From Microtetraspora niveoalba (GTDB lineage Bacteria > Actinomycetota > Actinomycetes > Streptosporangiales > Streptosporangiaceae): DNA of 64,000 bases. Positions 33,333 to 41,588 of this stretch are shown here, piece after piece. The notes under the pieces are model-generated. The model was not told the DNA's origin and did not search any database. It saw nothing but the letters and a program-made list of their open reading frames with translations. Positions within the stretch are counted from its first letter, which is position 1, and each line of letters begins with the position of its first letter. The stretch lies in contig NZ_BBYM01000037.1 in assembly GCF_001570405.1 (NCBI RefSeq), forward strand, positions 16,904-80,903. Direction: 5' to 3'. A program made the position numbers and the translations under genes.

Positions 33333-33488
33333 TCCGGTTCCGCGGCCGTCTCGGAACCCGGCCGCCCGCCCGCGGCGGGCACCGTACGCGGAGGCCGGAC
33401 ACCTTGTGGCGGCGCCCTTTCCGCGGCGGCGCTTTCCGCAGACGGCGCCCTTTTCGCGGCAGGGCCGCCCCGCCGCGAAAGGCGGGCG

Positions 33489-34664
33489 TCAGCCGAGCGC
33501 CTGCTCGAAGTCGGCCCACAGGTCCTCGGGGTGCTCGATGCCGACGGACACGCGGACCGTCCCCTCGGCGATCCCGGCGGCGGCCAGTGCGGCGGCGTCG
33601 AGCGACCGGTGCGAGGTGGTGGCGGGGTGCAGGATCAGCGTCTCGACTCCGCCGAGCGACGGCGCGAGCAGCGCGAGCCGTACGGAGCTCATGAACGCCT
33701 CACCGGCCGCGCGGCCCCCGTGCAGGTCGAACGAGAACACGCCGCCGAAGTCGGGCAGCAGCTTGGCCGCCACGTCGTGCGACGGGTGCGACGGCAGGCC
33801 CGGCCAGTGGACCGCCGCCACGGCGGGATGCTCGGCCAGGCGGGTGGCCAGCAGCCGGGTGTTCGCGCAGTGCCGCTCCATGCGCAGCGGAAGCGTCTGG
33901 ATGCCGCGCAGGGTGAGCCAGGCGGCGAACGGGTCGGCCGTCGCCCCCAGCTCGATCGCGTACGACCAGACCTTGCGGTGCAGCTCCGGCGAGGCGAAGA
34001 CCGCGACGCCGCCCAGAACGTCGGTGTGCCCGGAGAGGTACTTCGTGGTGGAGTGCAGCACCACGTCCGCTCCGTGCTCGATGGGCCGGCACAGGACGGG
34101 CGAGGCGAACGTGTTGTCCACGACCGTCAGCGCCCCCGCCTCGCGCGCCGCGGCGGCCATGCCGGGCAGGTCGGCCACCTGGGTCATCGGGTTGGCGATC
34201 GTCTCCAGGTAGAGCAGCTTCGTCTCCGGACGCGCCGCGTCGCGCACAGCCGCGGGATCCGCCTCGTGCACGTACGTCACGTCGACGCCGAACCGCGCGG
34301 TCAGGTCGGCCAGCATGTGGGCGGTGCCGCCGTACAACGGCCGCTGGGCGATCACGTGGTCACCCGGCGCCAGCAGCGCGAGCAGCACCGAGTTGATGGC
34401 GCCCATGCCCGACCCGGTGGCCACCGCCCCCTGGCCGCCCTCCAGCCCGGCGACGGCCTCCTCGAGAGCCCGTACGGTCGGGTTGGAGAGCCGCCCGTAG
34501 ACGAAGGGGCCGTCCGGGCGCCCCATCCCGTCGGCGAAGACGGCGGGACTGTCGAACGCGAAACCCGACGTCTGGTAGATGGGGATCGTGATCGGCGTGC
34601 TGCCGTTCAGGTCGGGTCTGGGCAGGTGGACGGCTCGCGTCTCCGGGCGCATGGTCATGCTCAC
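33489..34664 (-). CDS. PLP-dependent Cys/Met metabolism enzyme (cystathionine gamma-synthase/lyase or methionine gamma-lyase family)
   Basis: A 391-residue fold-type I enzyme. Motifs: PIYQTSGFAFDSP, FVYGRLSNPTVRALEEAVAGLEGG (substrate Tyr/Arg), SGMGAINSVLLALLAPGDHV, LLYLETIANPMTQVADL, VVDNTFASPVLCRP, the PLP lysine in LHSTTKYLSGHTDVLGG, and SLGGVETLILHPATTSH. Start choices are GTG 34664, ATG 34658 and ATG 34652; none has a strong ribosome site. The family covers gamma-synthase, gamma-lyase and homocysteine-forming reactions that sequence reading alone does not separate. No sulfur genes are adjacent. Confidence 0.9.
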   Translation of the reverse strand: MSMTMRPETRAVHLPRPDLNGSTPITIPIYQTSGFAFDSPAVFADGMGRPDGPFVYGRLSNPTVRALEEAVAGLEGGQGAVATGSGMGAINSVLLALLAPGDHVIAQRPLYGGTAHMLADLTARFGVDVTYVHEADPAAVRDAARPETKLLYLETIANPMTQVADLPGMAAAAREAGALTVVDNTFASPVLCRPIEHGADVVLHSTTKYLSGHTDVLGGVAVFASPELHRKVWSYAIELGATADPFAAWLTLRGIQTLPLRMERHCANTRLLATRLAEHPAVAAVHWPGLPSHPSHDVAAKLLPDFGGVFSFDLHGGRAAGEAFMSSVRLALLAPSLGGVETLILHPATTSHRSLDAAALAAAGIAEGTVRVSVGIEHPEDLWADFEQALG

Positions 34665-34786
34665 AAGGATTACCCGCCGGCCGCCGGTTGTCAGGACGCG
34701 GCGGGCGCCACAGGACCGTGCGAATCGTCACAGATCACCGCCGGCCCGCCGGCCCCTCGAAGGCGGACACCGGTCCGCGGAGGGCC

Positions 34787-34886
34787 GACGCCGGGGACAC
34801 TCCCGCCGACGCCGGGGACGCTCCGCTGACGCCAGGGACACTCCCGCCGACGCCAGGGACGCTCCCGCCGACGCCGGGCGTGTGAG
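34787..34886. repeat. Four and a half tandem copies of a 20-21 base unit
   Basis: Units GACGCCGGGGACACTCCCGCC-like begin at 34787, 34808, 34828, 34849 and 34870 (last one partial), differing at two alternating positions. They fill the 247-base gap between two leftward genes and do not lie in a convincing reading frame. Confidence 0.75.
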
Positions 34887-34911
34887 CGCCGTCCCACGCC
34901 CGGCGGGCGCC

Positions 34912-35577
34912 TCAGACGTCGGTGACGCGGAACCCGGCGTGGGCCTTGTACCGGCGGTTGATCGCGATCAGGTTCGCGGTCAGCGCCTCGACCTGGCCCG
35001 CGTTGCGCAGCCGGCCGCCGTAGATACCCCGCACCCCCGCGATGCGCGACGCGAGCGCCTGGACGATGTCCGTGGCCTCCCTGTCGTCACCGAGCACGAG
35101 GACGTCCAGGCCGACCTCGTCCACCTCCGGGTCGAGCAGCAGCACCGCGGACACGTGGTGGAACGCCGCGACGACGCGGCTGTCCGGGAGGACCGCCGCG
35201 GCCTGCTGGGCCGCGCTCCCCTCCTCCACCGGCAGCGCGTACGCGCCCTTCTTGTCGAAGCCGAGCGGGTTCACGCAGTCGACGACGATCTTCCCGGCGA
35301 GTTCGGCGCGCAGGGACTCCAGGGTGGCCTTGTGCCCGTCCCAGGGCACGGCCACGATCACGATGTCCGCCTCGGCGGCGACCTGGGCGTTCTCGGCGCC
35401 GCGTACGCCGATGCCCTCGGCGGCCTCACGCGCGCGCTCGGCGTTGCGGGAACCGATCAGCACGGTGTGCCCCGCCAGGGCGAACCTGCGGGCCAGACCC
35501 TTGCCCTGGTCCCCGGTGCCTCCGAGGATGCCGATGGAGAGGCCGGAAACATCCGGAAAGTCATTCAGCTCAGCCAT
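34912..35577 (-). CDS. npdG: NADPH-dependent F420 reductase (NpdG/Fno type)
   Basis: A 221-residue Rossmann protein from ATG 35577. It opens LSIGILGGTGDQGKGLARRFALAGHTVLIGSRNAERA, where GGTGxQG and the SR-N-R motif indicate NADP(H) binding. IVIVAVPWDGHKATLESL, VVDCVNPLGFDKKG and VVAAFHHVSAVLLLDPE are typical of the F420-binding family, and VEALTANLIAINRRYKAHAG ends it. It moves hydride between NADPH and coenzyme F420 and supplies F420H2 to F420-dependent enzymes. Cytoplasmic and monocistronic. Confidence 0.93.
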   Translation of the reverse strand: MAELNDFPDVSGLSIGILGGTGDQGKGLARRFALAGHTVLIGSRNAERAREAAEGIGVRGAENAQVAAEADIVIVAVPWDGHKATLESLRAELAGKIVVDCVNPLGFDKKGAYALPVEEGSAAQQAAAVLPDSRVVAAFHHVSAVLLLDPEVDEVGLDVLVLGDDREATDIVQALASRIAGVRGIYGGRLRNAGQVEALTANLIAINRRYKAHAGFRVTDV

Positions 35578-35863
35578 AGGCCAGATCATGCCAGGGCGGT
35601 TCCGGCAGGTCGCCGCCAGGGCCGAGTACGGGGCGGCCACGGGGCACGGCCCGGCCACGGCCCGGCGGCCGCACGGAACGCGGCACGTGGAGCACGGGTC
35701 CGGACCGAGCCGGGCACGGAACCGGGCGGCACGACGCGGGGCACCGAAGCGGGGCGGACCGCCGAACCGGTGGGGCGCGCCGAACGCCGCGATCGCGGGC
35801 GCCGGCGTGTCAGAAGCGACATTCGCCCGGCCCCGCGAGGGCATGTCAGGCACCATGGCTGCC

Positions 35864-36442
35864 ATGGATGCTGACTCGGTGAGCCTCCTCCGCGAGGTGC
35901 TCGCCTCGACCGGCTGGCTGGAGCGCACCCGAGAGCTGGGGCTGGCGCTGCGCGCGACCCGATCCCCCGGAGGGCTGCTCCTGGTGGGAACACCCGGCGA
36001 CGAACCGTGGCACCTGACCGCACACCTGTCGGACGAGGCGCGGCTGTCGGGGCTCCCCCAGCTCTCCCCGACGCTGCTGCGCTGGTCGCCGCCCGCGGAC
36101 GCGCCCGCCCACCTGCGGGTCGGCCTGGACCGGCTGCGCGACGCCCGGCGCGGCGAGACGCTCTTCGTGGTGAGCGAGGACGAGGCTCCCGTTCCCCTGC
36201 TGGAACGCGTCGACGACGCGCGGCGGACCGGCGCCACGATCCTCGCCCTCGACGGCGGCGATCCCACGCTGGAGTCGCTGGCGCACGACTCGCTGGCGAT
36301 TCCGCGCGTGGACGGCCCGCTCAGCTTCGACGCCGCCCAGCACCTGGTGAGCAGCGCGGCCGGCGACATCCGGCGGCTCGGCCTGCGCGAACGCCTGGCC
36401 CGCCTCGTCGACCGGGTCACGGGGCCGCGCGTGCCCGACTAG
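35864..36442 (+). CDS. Conserved hypothetical actinobacterial protein, possibly SIS-like fold
   Basis: A 192-residue protein; ATGs at 35843, 35855 and 35864 are in frame and the last is chosen because conserved-looking sequence starts there. Text: SLLREVLASTGWLERTRELG, GGLLLVGTPGDEPWHLTAHLSDEARLSG, ARRGETLFVVSEDEAPVPLLERVDDARRTGATILALDGGDPTLESLAHDSLAIP. The last part resembles the dinucleotide/sugar-phosphate-type beta-alpha pattern of SIS domains, but the usual serine-rich sugar site is absent. Divergent from the F420 reductase. Function unknown. Confidence 0.75.
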   Translation: MDADSVSLLREVLASTGWLERTRELGLALRATRSPGGLLLVGTPGDEPWHLTAHLSDEARLSGLPQLSPTLLRWSPPADAPAHLRVGLDRLRDARRGETLFVVSEDEAPVPLLERVDDARRTGATILALDGGDPTLESLAHDSLAIPRVDGPLSFDAAQHLVSSAAGDIRRLGLRERLARLVDRVTGPRVPD

Positions 36443-36459
36443 GGGCCTCCTCGGACGGC

Positions 36460-36924
36460 CTACCGGGCGGGGTCGCGGTCCGTTTCGTGGTCGAAGCCGT
36501 GCCTGATGTCGTAGTCGTCGCCGATGACCCGCCAGCCGCGCAGCACGTTGCTGTGCGGGACGGCGGTGAACCAGCGGACTCCCGCCTCGGCGGCGGCGCG
36601 GCCGATCCCGGTGCCGCGGGCGTCGATCACGGCCCGGTCGGCGTGGCGGGCGGCGCGGCTGAGCGCCATCGTGACCGCCACGCCGGTGTCGCCCTCGGCG
36701 AGGACGACGAAGTCGGTGGGTCGCCCGTCCACCAGGGCGTCGGGACGGCTCGCCGGGGTCGGGCGGCCGGACCGCCCCTCGCCGACGGGGGGAACGGCGA
36801 CGACCCGGTGTCCTTCGGCCGCCAGCAGGGCCGCGACGCGGCGCTCCGCGCCCGACATCCGGCGCGCGCGCTCGTCCACCCCGCCCGGGGCTCCGGGCTC
36901 GCCGAGCTCCGTCATGTGTGCCAC
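36460..36924 (-). CDS. Small protein of unknown function with weak CdiA-CT nuclease-like pattern
   Basis: A 154-residue protein. After an N-terminal AERRVAALLAAEGHRVVAVP comes RPDALVDGRPTDFVVLAEGD, then HADRAVIDARGTGIGRAAAEAGVRWF. The order 'L...GH.V......PD.LVDG...F...........ADRAVIDARG' recalls the fold of CdiA-type tRNA nuclease domains (PD-ling...K) found as free-standing actinobacterial proteins, but the catalytic residues cannot be confirmed. No immunity gene is obvious. It converges on the previous gene with 17 bases between. Confidence 0.55.
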   Translation of the reverse strand: MAHMTELGEPGAPGGVDERARRMSGAERRVAALLAAEGHRVVAVPPVGEGRSGRPTPASRPDALVDGRPTDFVVLAEGDTGVAVTMALSRAARHADRAVIDARGTGIGRAAAEAGVRWFTAVPHSNVLRGWRVIGDDYDIRHGFDHETDRDPAR

Positions 36925-36988
36925 CTCCCGCCCCAGGCCAGCTTCGCAGGCCCTCGGCGGGCATGTCCCCCAATATCAGGTCAAGGCA

Positions 36989-37165
36989 CTACTCGTCCCA
37001 TTCCTCGTCCTTGGCCTGCCACACCTCGTTCCGCTCGGACGCGGTCTGCAGGGCCCTGGACGCCTCCGCCTCCGAGGCGTACGGGCCCATCCGGTCCTTG
37101 TTGGGGCAGCCCTTCTCCGGCTCCACACGCATGTGCTTCAGACAGAACCACCATTGATCGCTCAC
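36989..37165 (-). CDS. Small conserved actinobacterial protein (58 residues)
   Basis: It starts at GTG 37165, with GGGAGG about nine bases ahead. Sequence: [19 protein letters not shown], then [20 protein letters not shown] and an acidic end KDEEWDE. The 'W(F/Y)CL.H..VE...GC...DR.GPY....EA..AL' pattern is a conserved small protein commonly found next to map in actinomycetes. The Cys/His residues suggest metal binding. Divergent from map, 43 bases apart. Confidence 0.8.
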   Translation of the reverse strand: MSDQWWFCLKHMRVEPEKGCPNKDRMGPYASEAEASRALQTASERNEVWQAKDEEWDE

Positions 37166-37208
37166 AGGGCTAATCCTCCCCCTCCGGACCGCATCTAGAC
37201 TTGGCGGC

Positions 37209-38057
37209 ATGACAACACTCCTCCGGCCAGGGCGAGTGTCGCCCATGCGTAAGGTCCCCGCCCACATCGAACGTCCGGAGTACGTGGGGAAGGCCGCCCC
37301 CAAGAAGGGCGCCACCGACGTCCAGACCCCTGAGACGATCGAGAAGATGCGGATCGCGGGCCGGATCGCCGCCCAGGCCCTCGAGGAGGTCGGCAGACAC
37401 GTCGCGCCCGGCGTCACCACCGACGAGCTGGACCGGATCGGCCACGAGTTCCTCTGCGACCACGGCGCCTACCCGTCGACCCTCGGCTACCGCGGCTACC
37501 CCAAGTCGCTGTGCACCTCGATCAACGAGGTCATCTGCCACGGCATCCCCGACGACACAGTGCTGAACGACGGCGACATCGTCAACGTCGACATCACCGC
37601 GTACATCGGGGGCGTCCACGGCGACACCGACGCGACGTTCCTCGTCGGCGACGTGGACGAGGAGTCCCGGCTGCTGGTCGAGCGCACCCGCGAGGCCACC
37701 ATGCGGGCGATCAGGGCGGTCGCGCCCGGTCGCCAGCTCAACGTGGTCGGCCGGGTGATCGAGGCGTACGCGAAGCGCTTCGGCTACGGCGTGGTCCGCG
37801 ACTTCACCGGCCACGGCATCGGCGCGTCGTTCCACTCGGGACTGGTCGTCCCGCACTACGACGACCCCTCGCTGGCGGTCACGCTCGTGCCCGGCATGAC
37901 GTTCACGATCGAGCCCATGCTCACGTTGGGGACCATCGACTACGAGATCTGGCCGGACAAGTGGACCGCGGTGACCATGGACCGCAAGCGGACCGCCCAG
38001 TTCGAGCACACGATCGTGGTCACCGACTCGGGCCACGAGATCCTCACGCTGCCCTGA
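37209..38057 (+). CDS. map: Methionine aminopeptidase, type I with N-terminal extension
   Basis: A 282-residue enzyme. The first 40 residues ([17 protein letters not shown] with a PxxP-type segment) mark the type Ic, MapB-like form of actinobacteria. The catalytic domain has [34 protein letters not shown] (metal Asp pair), [13 protein letters not shown] (metal His), [10 protein letters not shown] (metal Glu) and [10 protein letters not shown] (metal Glu). It removes the initiator methionine from nascent proteins. Confidence 0.95.
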   Translation: MTTLLRPGRVSPMRKVPAHIERPEYVGKAAPKKGATDVQTPETIEKMRIAGRIAAQALEEVGRHVAPGVTTDELDRIGHEFLCDHGAYPSTLGYRGYPKSLCTSINEVICHGIPDDTVLNDGDIVNVDITAYIGGVHGDTDATFLVGDVDEESRLLVERTREATMRAIRAVAPGRQLNVVGRVIEAYAKRFGYGVVRDFTGHGIGASFHSGLVVPHYDDPSLAVTLVPGMTFTIEPMLTLGTIDYEIWPDKWTAVTMDRKRTAQFEHTIVVTDSGHEILTLP

Positions 38058-38147
38058 CCGGCGCCCCGAGCGGCTTCCGTGGCCGCGTCCCTGCGGTTCT
38101 CAGGCCGCCCTCCCCGGCGCTTCAAGGGGACCAGGCGTCCCCGCCGG

Positions 38148-38588
38148 TCAGCGGGCCCGGATCACTCCGGTGACGGTCGTGCCGCCGCCGGGGACGCTGT
38201 TGATCGTCAACATGCCCCCGGCCTCGGCGAAGCGCGCCCGCATGGCGGCCAGTCCCCGCGCCGAGCCGGGCCCGACCTCGTCGACGGCGAACCCGGCGCC
38301 GTCGTCGCTCACGGTCATCCGCAGGCCCGCCTTGCCGGCGGTGACGGCGACGGACACCTGCCGGGCGCGGCTGTGCCGCTCGACGTTGGACAGCGCCTCG
38401 ACGAGGGTGGTGTACACGACCCGGGCGACCCGGCCCGGCACGGCCGTGACCGGCAGCGCCCAGATCTCGACGGCGATGCCCGAGCGCTCCGACCACTCCG
38501 TGAGGTAGTCCCTCAGGGCCGACGCCAGATCGCCGTTCGGCCGGATCCGCAGCTCTTCCGCCAACCCGCCCCTCCTCAATCGTCGCAC
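38148..38588 (-). CDS. Orphan histidine-kinase-type ATPase domain (truncated sensor kinase)
   Basis: A 146-residue protein starting at GTG 38588 that contains only the HATPase_c domain: YTTLVEALSNVERHSRARQVSVAVTA (N box), VSDDGAGFAVDEVGPGSARGLAAMRARFAEAGG (G1/G2), GGGTTVTGVI. The dimerisation/phospho-acceptor helix and sensor of a NarL-type kinase are missing. The 211 bases upstream (38589-38799) hold no continuation. It is a remnant of a kinase gene or a stand-alone ATPase regulator. No response regulator is adjacent. Confidence 0.6.
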   Translation of the reverse strand: MRRLRRGGLAEELRIRPNGDLASALRDYLTEWSERSGIAVEIWALPVTAVPGRVARVVYTTLVEALSNVERHSRARQVSVAVTAGKAGLRMTVSDDGAGFAVDEVGPGSARGLAAMRARFAEAGGMLTINSVPGGGTTVTGVIRAR

Positions 38589-38799
38589 CGCCTTCCGGGC
38601 GGGCGACGCGGAGGCCGGCGGCGGGAGCTCCGAACAGGATTTGCCGGCTCACGACCCCGCCGCGGTCCCGGGCGGACGTCACTCAGGGTTATGCCCGCTC
38701 ACTGAGCAGGTCACGCGCTTCCACCGTACCCGCGGGTGGCCGCGCCGGGCGGGGCGACGCGCGACCCGGCCCGGAACGCCGGACCGGGGCCCCGCCCGG

Positions 38800-40791
38800 T
38801 CACTGGGCGGTGTCGCGCCTGTTCAGCTTGGCCAGGTAGTCGTTGTACGCGTCGAGCTCGGCGTCACCCGTGCCGCCCACCTTCGCGGCGCGCTCCTCGG
38901 CCCGGCGGTCGGCGCGGCGGGCCATCCGGTCGTCGGCCCGCCACCACTGGAGCGCCAGCGCGATGACGACGATCAGGGTCGGGATCTCGCCGAACCCCCA
39001 GGCGATCGCGCCGCCGGTCTGCTGGTCGGACACCGACGACGCGCCCCAGGTGCGGCCGAGCTGGGCGTACCAGTCCGAGGCGATGACCGTGCTCATGTTC
39101 ATCAGCGCGATGCCGAAGAACGCGTGGAACGGCATGGTGATGAACAGCAGCAGCAACCGCCCGACATGGGGCAGCCGGTGCGGCCCGGGATCCACCCCGA
39201 TGATCACCCAGAAGAACAGGCAGCCGCTGACCAGGAAGTGGACCGTCATCGCGATGTGCCCGAGGTGCTCCTTCATCGCCGCCGCGAACAGCGGGGTGAA
39301 GTAGAGCGCGTACGTCGACACGATGAAGATCGCGGTCGCGATGGCGGGGTGCGCGACGAACCTGACGTAGCGGCTGTGCAGGAGCACGGTGACCCACTCG
39401 CGCGGCCCCCGGTCGCCGCGCCGCACGGCCGGCCTGAGCGCGCGCAGCGCGAGCGTGACGGGCGCGCCGAGCACCAGCAGGATCGGCACCAGCATGGCGA
39501 GCACCATGTGCTCGGCCATGTGGACGCTGAACAGCACCGGCGCGTACTTCGCGACACCGCTCTGGGTGGCGATGACGAGGACGACGACGCCGAGGAACCA
39601 GGACGCGGTCCGGCCGACCGGCCAGGAGTCGCCCCGGCGGGCCAGCCGTACGACACCGGCCGCGTACAGACCGGCGAGCGCGGCGGCGACGACGGCGAAG
39701 AACAGGTCGAACCACCACAGCGTCACCAGGTTGCCCACCGAGATCGGCGGTGGCACGAGATAGCCGAGCAGTTCGTAGGCGCGGTCGATGGGACCCCGGA
39801 TCTCCGGCGGCGCGGTGCGGGCGAGGGCCACGGCGAGGCCGACGGTCGCGGCCATGAGCATGATCTCGCCCAGCGCGAGGCGCTGGAACGCTCCTGCCTG
39901 TCCCGCGGACAGTGCCGGCACGGTGCGGCGGCGGTGCCACCAGCCGAACACGCCGAGCGCGGCGAACGCCGCCGTCTTGGCCAGGATCATCAGGCCGTAC
40001 GAGGAGGTGAACAGCGCCTCGACCGACGCGAGCCGGGCGAGGACGCTGGCGACGCCGGAGAGGCCGACGCCCACGAAGCACCACAGCGCCATGCGGGAGA
40101 ACCGCTCGGCGGCGACGTCGAGCCGCTCGCCGCCCCGGTAGGCGTGGACGCAGAGCACGCCGAGGCCGCCCACCCACAGCGCCAGCAGGACCACGTGGAA
40201 GGCGACCGAGGTGGTGGCGAGGCTGTGGTTGGGCGCCGAGGAGGAGTGGCCGGTCAGCGCGGGCGGCAGCAGCGTGGCCAGCGCGAAGAGCAGCAGCCCC
40301 GCCGCCGCGCCGACGGTGATCGCGCCGCGCGCGAACAGCGCGACGGCGACCGCGAAGAGCACGACCAGCGTGAGCGCGATGCCCTGCGGGACCTGGCTGG
40401 CGTAGCTGGTCAGCTCGTTGCCGCCGAGGACGTCCCCGACCGGCATGCCGAGCGTCTCGGACAGGCTGAAGACGAGGGTCGACGCGCCCGCGACCGCCCA
40501 GACGAGCGCCGTCCAGGAGGCGGCCTTGACGTACTCCTGGGCGGGCTTGCCGAGCAGGCCCTTGTCGCTGGGGAGGAACGCGACGCTCATCACGAGCAGG
40601 CCGACGGTGACGAGGCCGGCGCCGTCCATCGTGAGCTTGGACAGCGGGAGCATCCACCGGGTGATCACGCCCTCGTCGGGCAGGCCCGGGATGATGCGCG
40701 GGGTGGCCGCGCCTCCGGCCACCATAGCGATCACCAGCGCGACGGCCGCGGCGCAGACCGCGGCGACGGCCAGGCGCGCCGTGCGGCTCAC
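38800..40791 (-). CDS. CopD-CtaG membrane protein (copper uptake / cytochrome oxidase assembly)
   Basis: A 663-residue membrane protein from GTG 40791, overlapping the copC stop by four bases (GTGA). The N-terminal half (to about 340) is a CopD-like domain (LATTSVAFHVVLLALWVGGLG, RFSRMALWCFVGVGLSGVAS, ILAKTAAFAALGVFGWWHRRR). The C-terminal half is CtaG (caa3_CtaG): LFSVHMAEHMVLAMLVPILLVLGAP, HLGHIAMTVHFLVSGCLFFWVIIGVDPGPHRLPHVGRLLLLFITMPFHAFFGIALM. Conserved His-rich helices would carry copper. About 14 helices; the cytoplasmic tail is charged. With CopC it probably delivers copper to the oxidase. Confidence 0.92.
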   Translation of the reverse strand: MSRTARLAVAAVCAAAVALVIAMVAGGAATPRIIPGLPDEGVITRWMLPLSKLTMDGAGLVTVGLLVMSVAFLPSDKGLLGKPAQEYVKAASWTALVWAVAGASTLVFSLSETLGMPVGDVLGGNELTSYASQVPQGIALTLVVLFAVAVALFARGAITVGAAAGLLLFALATLLPPALTGHSSSAPNHSLATTSVAFHVVLLALWVGGLGVLCVHAYRGGERLDVAAERFSRMALWCFVGVGLSGVASVLARLASVEALFTSSYGLMILAKTAAFAALGVFGWWHRRRTVPALSAGQAGAFQRLALGEIMLMAATVGLAVALARTAPPEIRGPIDRAYELLGYLVPPPISVGNLVTLWWFDLFFAVVAAALAGLYAAGVVRLARRGDSWPVGRTASWFLGVVVLVIATQSGVAKYAPVLFSVHMAEHMVLAMLVPILLVLGAPVTLALRALRPAVRRGDRGPREWVTVLLHSRYVRFVAHPAIATAIFIVSTYALYFTPLFAAAMKEHLGHIAMTVHFLVSGCLFFWVIIGVDPGPHRLPHVGRLLLLFITMPFHAFFGIALMNMSTVIASDWYAQLGRTWGASSVSDQQTGGAIAWGFGEIPTLIVVIALALQWWRADDRMARRADRRAEERAAKVGGTGDAELDAYNDYLAKLNRRDTAQ

Positions 40792-41450
40792 GGCTTCTTC
40801 CGCATGCTGATGGCCATCCCGATGCCGATGCCGGCGATGCCGAAGACCGCGATCCACACCCAGGCGGGGACGCCGCCCTGGCCGCTCTCGTCCGCGGCCT
40901 TCTCCGTCTCGGCCTGCCCAGCCGCGGCCTGCCCGTCCGGCGCCGCGGCCGCGGCGGGCGGGGTCGTCACGCCCTCGGTCGGCTCGGCGCTCGGCTCGGC
41001 GGCCGGGTCGACGGTCGGGTCGGTGGCGGGAGTCGGCTGCGCGGGCGGCGCGGCGGTCACGTCGGGGCTCGCCTGGGGGGCGGAGGAACCCGTCAGCGTG
41101 AACGGGATCTCCCCCTCGATCGGGTGTCCGTCGGAGGAGACGACGCGCCAGGCCAGGCTGTACTTTCCCGCGGGCAGCGAGCCGGCGACGGTCTGGGTCA
41201 CCACGGGACCGTCGACCTTCGGCTCGCCCGACTCGTATTGCACGCCGTCGGGGCCGCGTACCAGGACGACCGGGAAGCGGACCGACTCGGTGAAGGTCAG
41301 GCTCACCTTCGTGAGGGCGTCGACCCGGGCGTTCTCCTTCGGGTCGCTGCTCTTGAGCGAGGTGTGGGCCAGCGCGGGCAGGGCGAGGGCCGTACCGAGC
41401 ACGAGGGTCGCGACGAACGCGATCACGGCCGCAAACGGGGATTTTCTCAT
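40788..41450 (-). CDS. CopC-domain copper-binding exported protein
   Basis: A 220-residue protein. Signal peptide (MRKSPFAAVIAFVATLVLGTALALPALA) is followed directly by HTSLKSSDPKENARV, placing the copper-binding His at the mature N-terminus. WRVVSSDGHPIEGEIPFTL carries the second His. A Pro/Ala/Thr-rich stalk (125-190) and a C-terminal membrane helix (VWIAVFGIAGIGIGMAI) with a basic end anchor it. It is coupled to the CopD-CtaG gene, as in YcnJ/CopCD arrangements. Acts on the outer face of the membrane. Confidence 0.92.
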   Translation of the reverse strand: MRKSPFAAVIAFVATLVLGTALALPALAHTSLKSSDPKENARVDALTKVSLTFTESVRFPVVLVRGPDGVQYESGEPKVDGPVVTQTVAGSLPAGKYSLAWRVVSSDGHPIEGEIPFTLTGSSAPQASPDVTAAPPAQPTPATDPTVDPAAEPSAEPTEGVTTPPAAAAAPDGQAAAGQAETEKAADESGQGGVPAWVWIAVFGIAGIGIGMAISMRKKP

Positions 41451-41549
41451 GGCAGCAACAAGGCTACCGACGCATGGGTCCGGTCCTTACCTCGCATGAG
41501 ACGCCGGGCCGGGACACTCGCGTAACGCGACGTGCGGCCCGGCTCAGGG

Positions 41550-41583
41550 GGCCCGCCCGCCCCAGGGGCCGGGCGGGCGGGCC
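41550..41583 (-). terminator. Strong hairpin after the XRE-TPR gene
   Basis: A perfect 13-base stem, GGCCCGCCCGCCC (41550-41562) with GGGCGGGCGGGCC (41571-41583), and an 8-base loop. It starts six bases past the regulator stop and separates it from copC. Confidence 0.7.
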
Positions 41584-41588
41584 GTCCG

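Noticed and set aside
34787..34886. Tandem repeats considered as a CRISPR array
   Set aside because: Units abut with no spacers and no cas genes are in the window.
36460..36924. Free-standing CDI-type toxin with immunity partner
   Set aside because: Only a loose motif order is seen; catalytic residues are not certain and no immunity or delivery gene is adjacent.
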